The notes under the pieces were generated by a model. It saw only the letters and a program-made list of their open reading frames with translations. It searched no databases and was not told where the DNA came from. Both the position numbers and the translations under genes were made by a program. From Methylocystis sp. Sn-Cys (GTDB taxonomy: Bacteria > Pseudomonadota > Alphaproteobacteria > Rhizobiales > Beijerinckiaceae): a DNA stretch of 64,000 bases. Each line of letters opens with the position of its first letter. The stretch's first letter is position 1. The stretch lies in the NCBI RefSeq assembly GCF_016745395.1, contig NZ_JAERVJ010000002.1:248001-312000 (forward strand). Direction: 5' to 3'. Shown one piece after another: positions 63,024-64,000 of this stretch.

Positions 63024-63779
63024 TTAAATATCGCGCCCTTCGACCTCCAGCCGCAGCCGCTCCTCGTTTTTTCGAAGCGCGTCGTTGCGCGGCGCAATAT
63101 CGAGGGCCTTACGATAGGCGGAGAGCGCGCGTTTCTTGTCGCCGGTCTTTTCCGCCAGCGAGCCGAGCGCCTCCAGCGCGTCGAAGCGCTTTGGCTCGAG
63201 GCGCGCCGCCGTTTCCAGATCCGCTAGCGCCCCCGCCGCGTCGCCCTCGGACGCCATGACACGCGCCCGGCGCACGAACCCCTCGGGCCAGCCAGGAGCC
63301 AAAGCGACGATATAGTCGAGCAAGGCTTTGGAGAGCCCCGGCGCGCCGGCGACCTCTGCGGCAAGCGCCCGGGCGGCGAGGAGATCGATCGTGTCCGAGC
63401 CCGATCCCGACCAGCGGGCGAGAATGGCGGCCGAAACGGCTTGCGCCTCGCGGTCGTCCTCGGCCGCGGCGAGACGGCCGAACAGGCGGCTCATCTCCTC
63501 GGCGCGCCGCTCTTCTGGCGATTTTGGCGGTTCGGGCCGAGGCTTGGCGAGCTTGCGGTCGGGCGCCCTCGGCGCGAGCCCCCCGAGAGGATCAGTTGGA
63601 TCGCTTGGGCCAAATCCGCGCGAGCCCGGCGGCAAGGGGATTTTGCCGACGCCGGGGATGAACAGAAAGGTCCCGCCATTCTCGTCGGTCCCGACGCTCG
63701 GCGGCTCGTCCTGCTGCGCGCGGGCGGCGCCCGCCGCGAGGCCGGTCAGAATCGTCAGGAGCGCGACAAGCCTTCTCAT
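63024..63779 (-). CDS. exported TPR-containing protein
   Basis: A 251-residue protein with a signal peptide (RRLVALLTILTGLAAGAARA). A Gly/Pro-rich spacer and charged segment (PKSPEERRAEEMSRLFGRLA) follow. The C-terminal third holds TPR repeats (GDAAGALADLETAARLEPKR; KKRALSAYRKALDIAPRNDA). TPR proteins mediate protein contacts; the partner is unknown. An alternative start is at 63791. It is separated from the nitroreductase gene by 60 bp. Confidence 0.8.
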   Translation of the reverse strand: MRRLVALLTILTGLAAGAARAQQDEPPSVGTDENGGTFLFIPGVGKIPLPPGSRGFGPSDPTDPLGGLAPRAPDRKLAKPRPEPPKSPEERRAEEMSRLFGRLAAAEDDREAQAVSAAILARWSGSGSDTIDLLAARALAAEVAGAPGLSKALLDYIVALAPGWPEGFVRRARVMASEGDAAGALADLETAARLEPKRFDALEALGSLAEKTGDKKRALSAYRKALDIAPRNDALRKNEERLRLEVEGRDI

Positions 63780-64000
63780 CGCCCCAACCATAAAGCAGCG
63801 CCGCGCGCGGCGCCAATATCGCGGCGGACACGATTACCATTCTTTAATCTTACCATATTGCGAATCCGGTCAAATTTTCCACCAATTCATATTCGGTTCA
63901 GGCTCGGCGCCCCATTTCTTTCCTCGATGTTCACGATTGCCTGAGACGATCGCAGCATCACTTCGAGCGACAGCCGCGAGCCCCGCGCATTTGCCTCGAG
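63780..64000. other. window edge, no gene seen
   Basis: These 221 bases upstream of the TPR gene are AT-richer than the rest of the window (for example TTACCATTCTTTAATCTTAC). No open frame with coding character is present. They probably contain the TPR gene promoter and possibly the start of a neighbouring gene beyond the edge. Confidence 0.5.

Overview
The window is about 64 kb of GC-rich chromosome from an alphaproteobacterium, most likely of the order Hyphomicrobiales (Rhizobiales). The evidence is a SciP/DUF1153 cell-cycle regulator, a pyruvate dehydrogenase E1-beta with an N-terminal lipoyl domain, a nifS-sufBCDS-sufT-sufA iron-sulfur operon, a moxR-DUF58-DUF4159 operon next to DUF6111 and cca, and a tmk-holB pair behind a D-Ala-D-Ala carboxypeptidase. 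The style of the intergenic palindromes would fit a methanotroph-type genus such as Methylocystis or Methylosinus, but no methane or methanol oxidation gene is present, so the genus is a guess. No rRNA, tRNA, CRISPR array, prophage or transposase gene was found.

Layout. 1-7.5 kb: the 5' part of an Mrp/ApbC iron-sulfur carrier ATPase, a small GDCCVxC zinc-ribbon-like protein, and pyruvate dehydrogenase genes (E2, E1-beta, E1-alpha). The E2 gene is separated from the E1 genes by an oppositely oriented tetR-yciI-tag block. A DUF1499 membrane protein follows. 7.6-14 kb: a small hypothetical gene, tuf, an eight-helix DUF3611-type membrane protein, a RelB/ParE-like toxin-antitoxin pair and gyrA. 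14.4-16.7 kb: a large DUF2167 membrane protein. 16.8-24.2 kb: the SUF iron-sulfur operon on the minus strand, with a glyoxalase-fold gene inside it. 24.3-30.1 kb: a membrane protein, an alpha/beta hydrolase, a TlpA-like thiol reductase, anmK, a protease-like PDZ protein and a small exported protein. 30.3-37.4 kb: a four-gene moxR operon (AAA ATPase, DUF58, BatA/DUF4159, and a vWA/GATase-like membrane protein). 37.7-39.7 kb: a coiled-coil protein, DUF6111 and cca. 40-46.3 kb: holB, tmk, a dac-type carboxypeptidase, rlpA and recJ on the minus strand. 46.6-50.2 kb: a chemoreceptor, an aldose-epimerase-like protein and cysK. 50.4-52.9 kb: a TonB-dependent receptor with an operator-like dyad in front. 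53-55.7 kb: mobA, then a compact DUF2892-ECF sigma-thioredoxin-CcdA operon. 56-64 kb: sciP with CtrA-like boxes, a UPF0104/LPG-synthase-type membrane protein, a Yip1 protein, a hybrid histidine kinase, moaE-moaD-pgsA, DoxX, a nitroreductase and a TPR lipoprotein-like or exported protein.

Most of the window is housekeeping: central carbon entry, Fe-S assembly, DNA replication and repair, cell wall, molybdopterin. The unexplained structure lies mainly between genes. At least five families of short palindromic repeats occur. One is a composite ~120-bp element present three times, each time inside an operon. Another is a MITE-like element present as two copies of exactly 158 bp with TGACAAA/TTTGTCA ends. 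Two sites show one repeat family nested in another. I did not find a clear previously undescribed multi-gene system. The best candidates for follow-up are the redox sigma-factor operon, the lipoyl-domain arrangement of the pyruvate dehydrogenase, the operator-like dyads, and the composite repeats.
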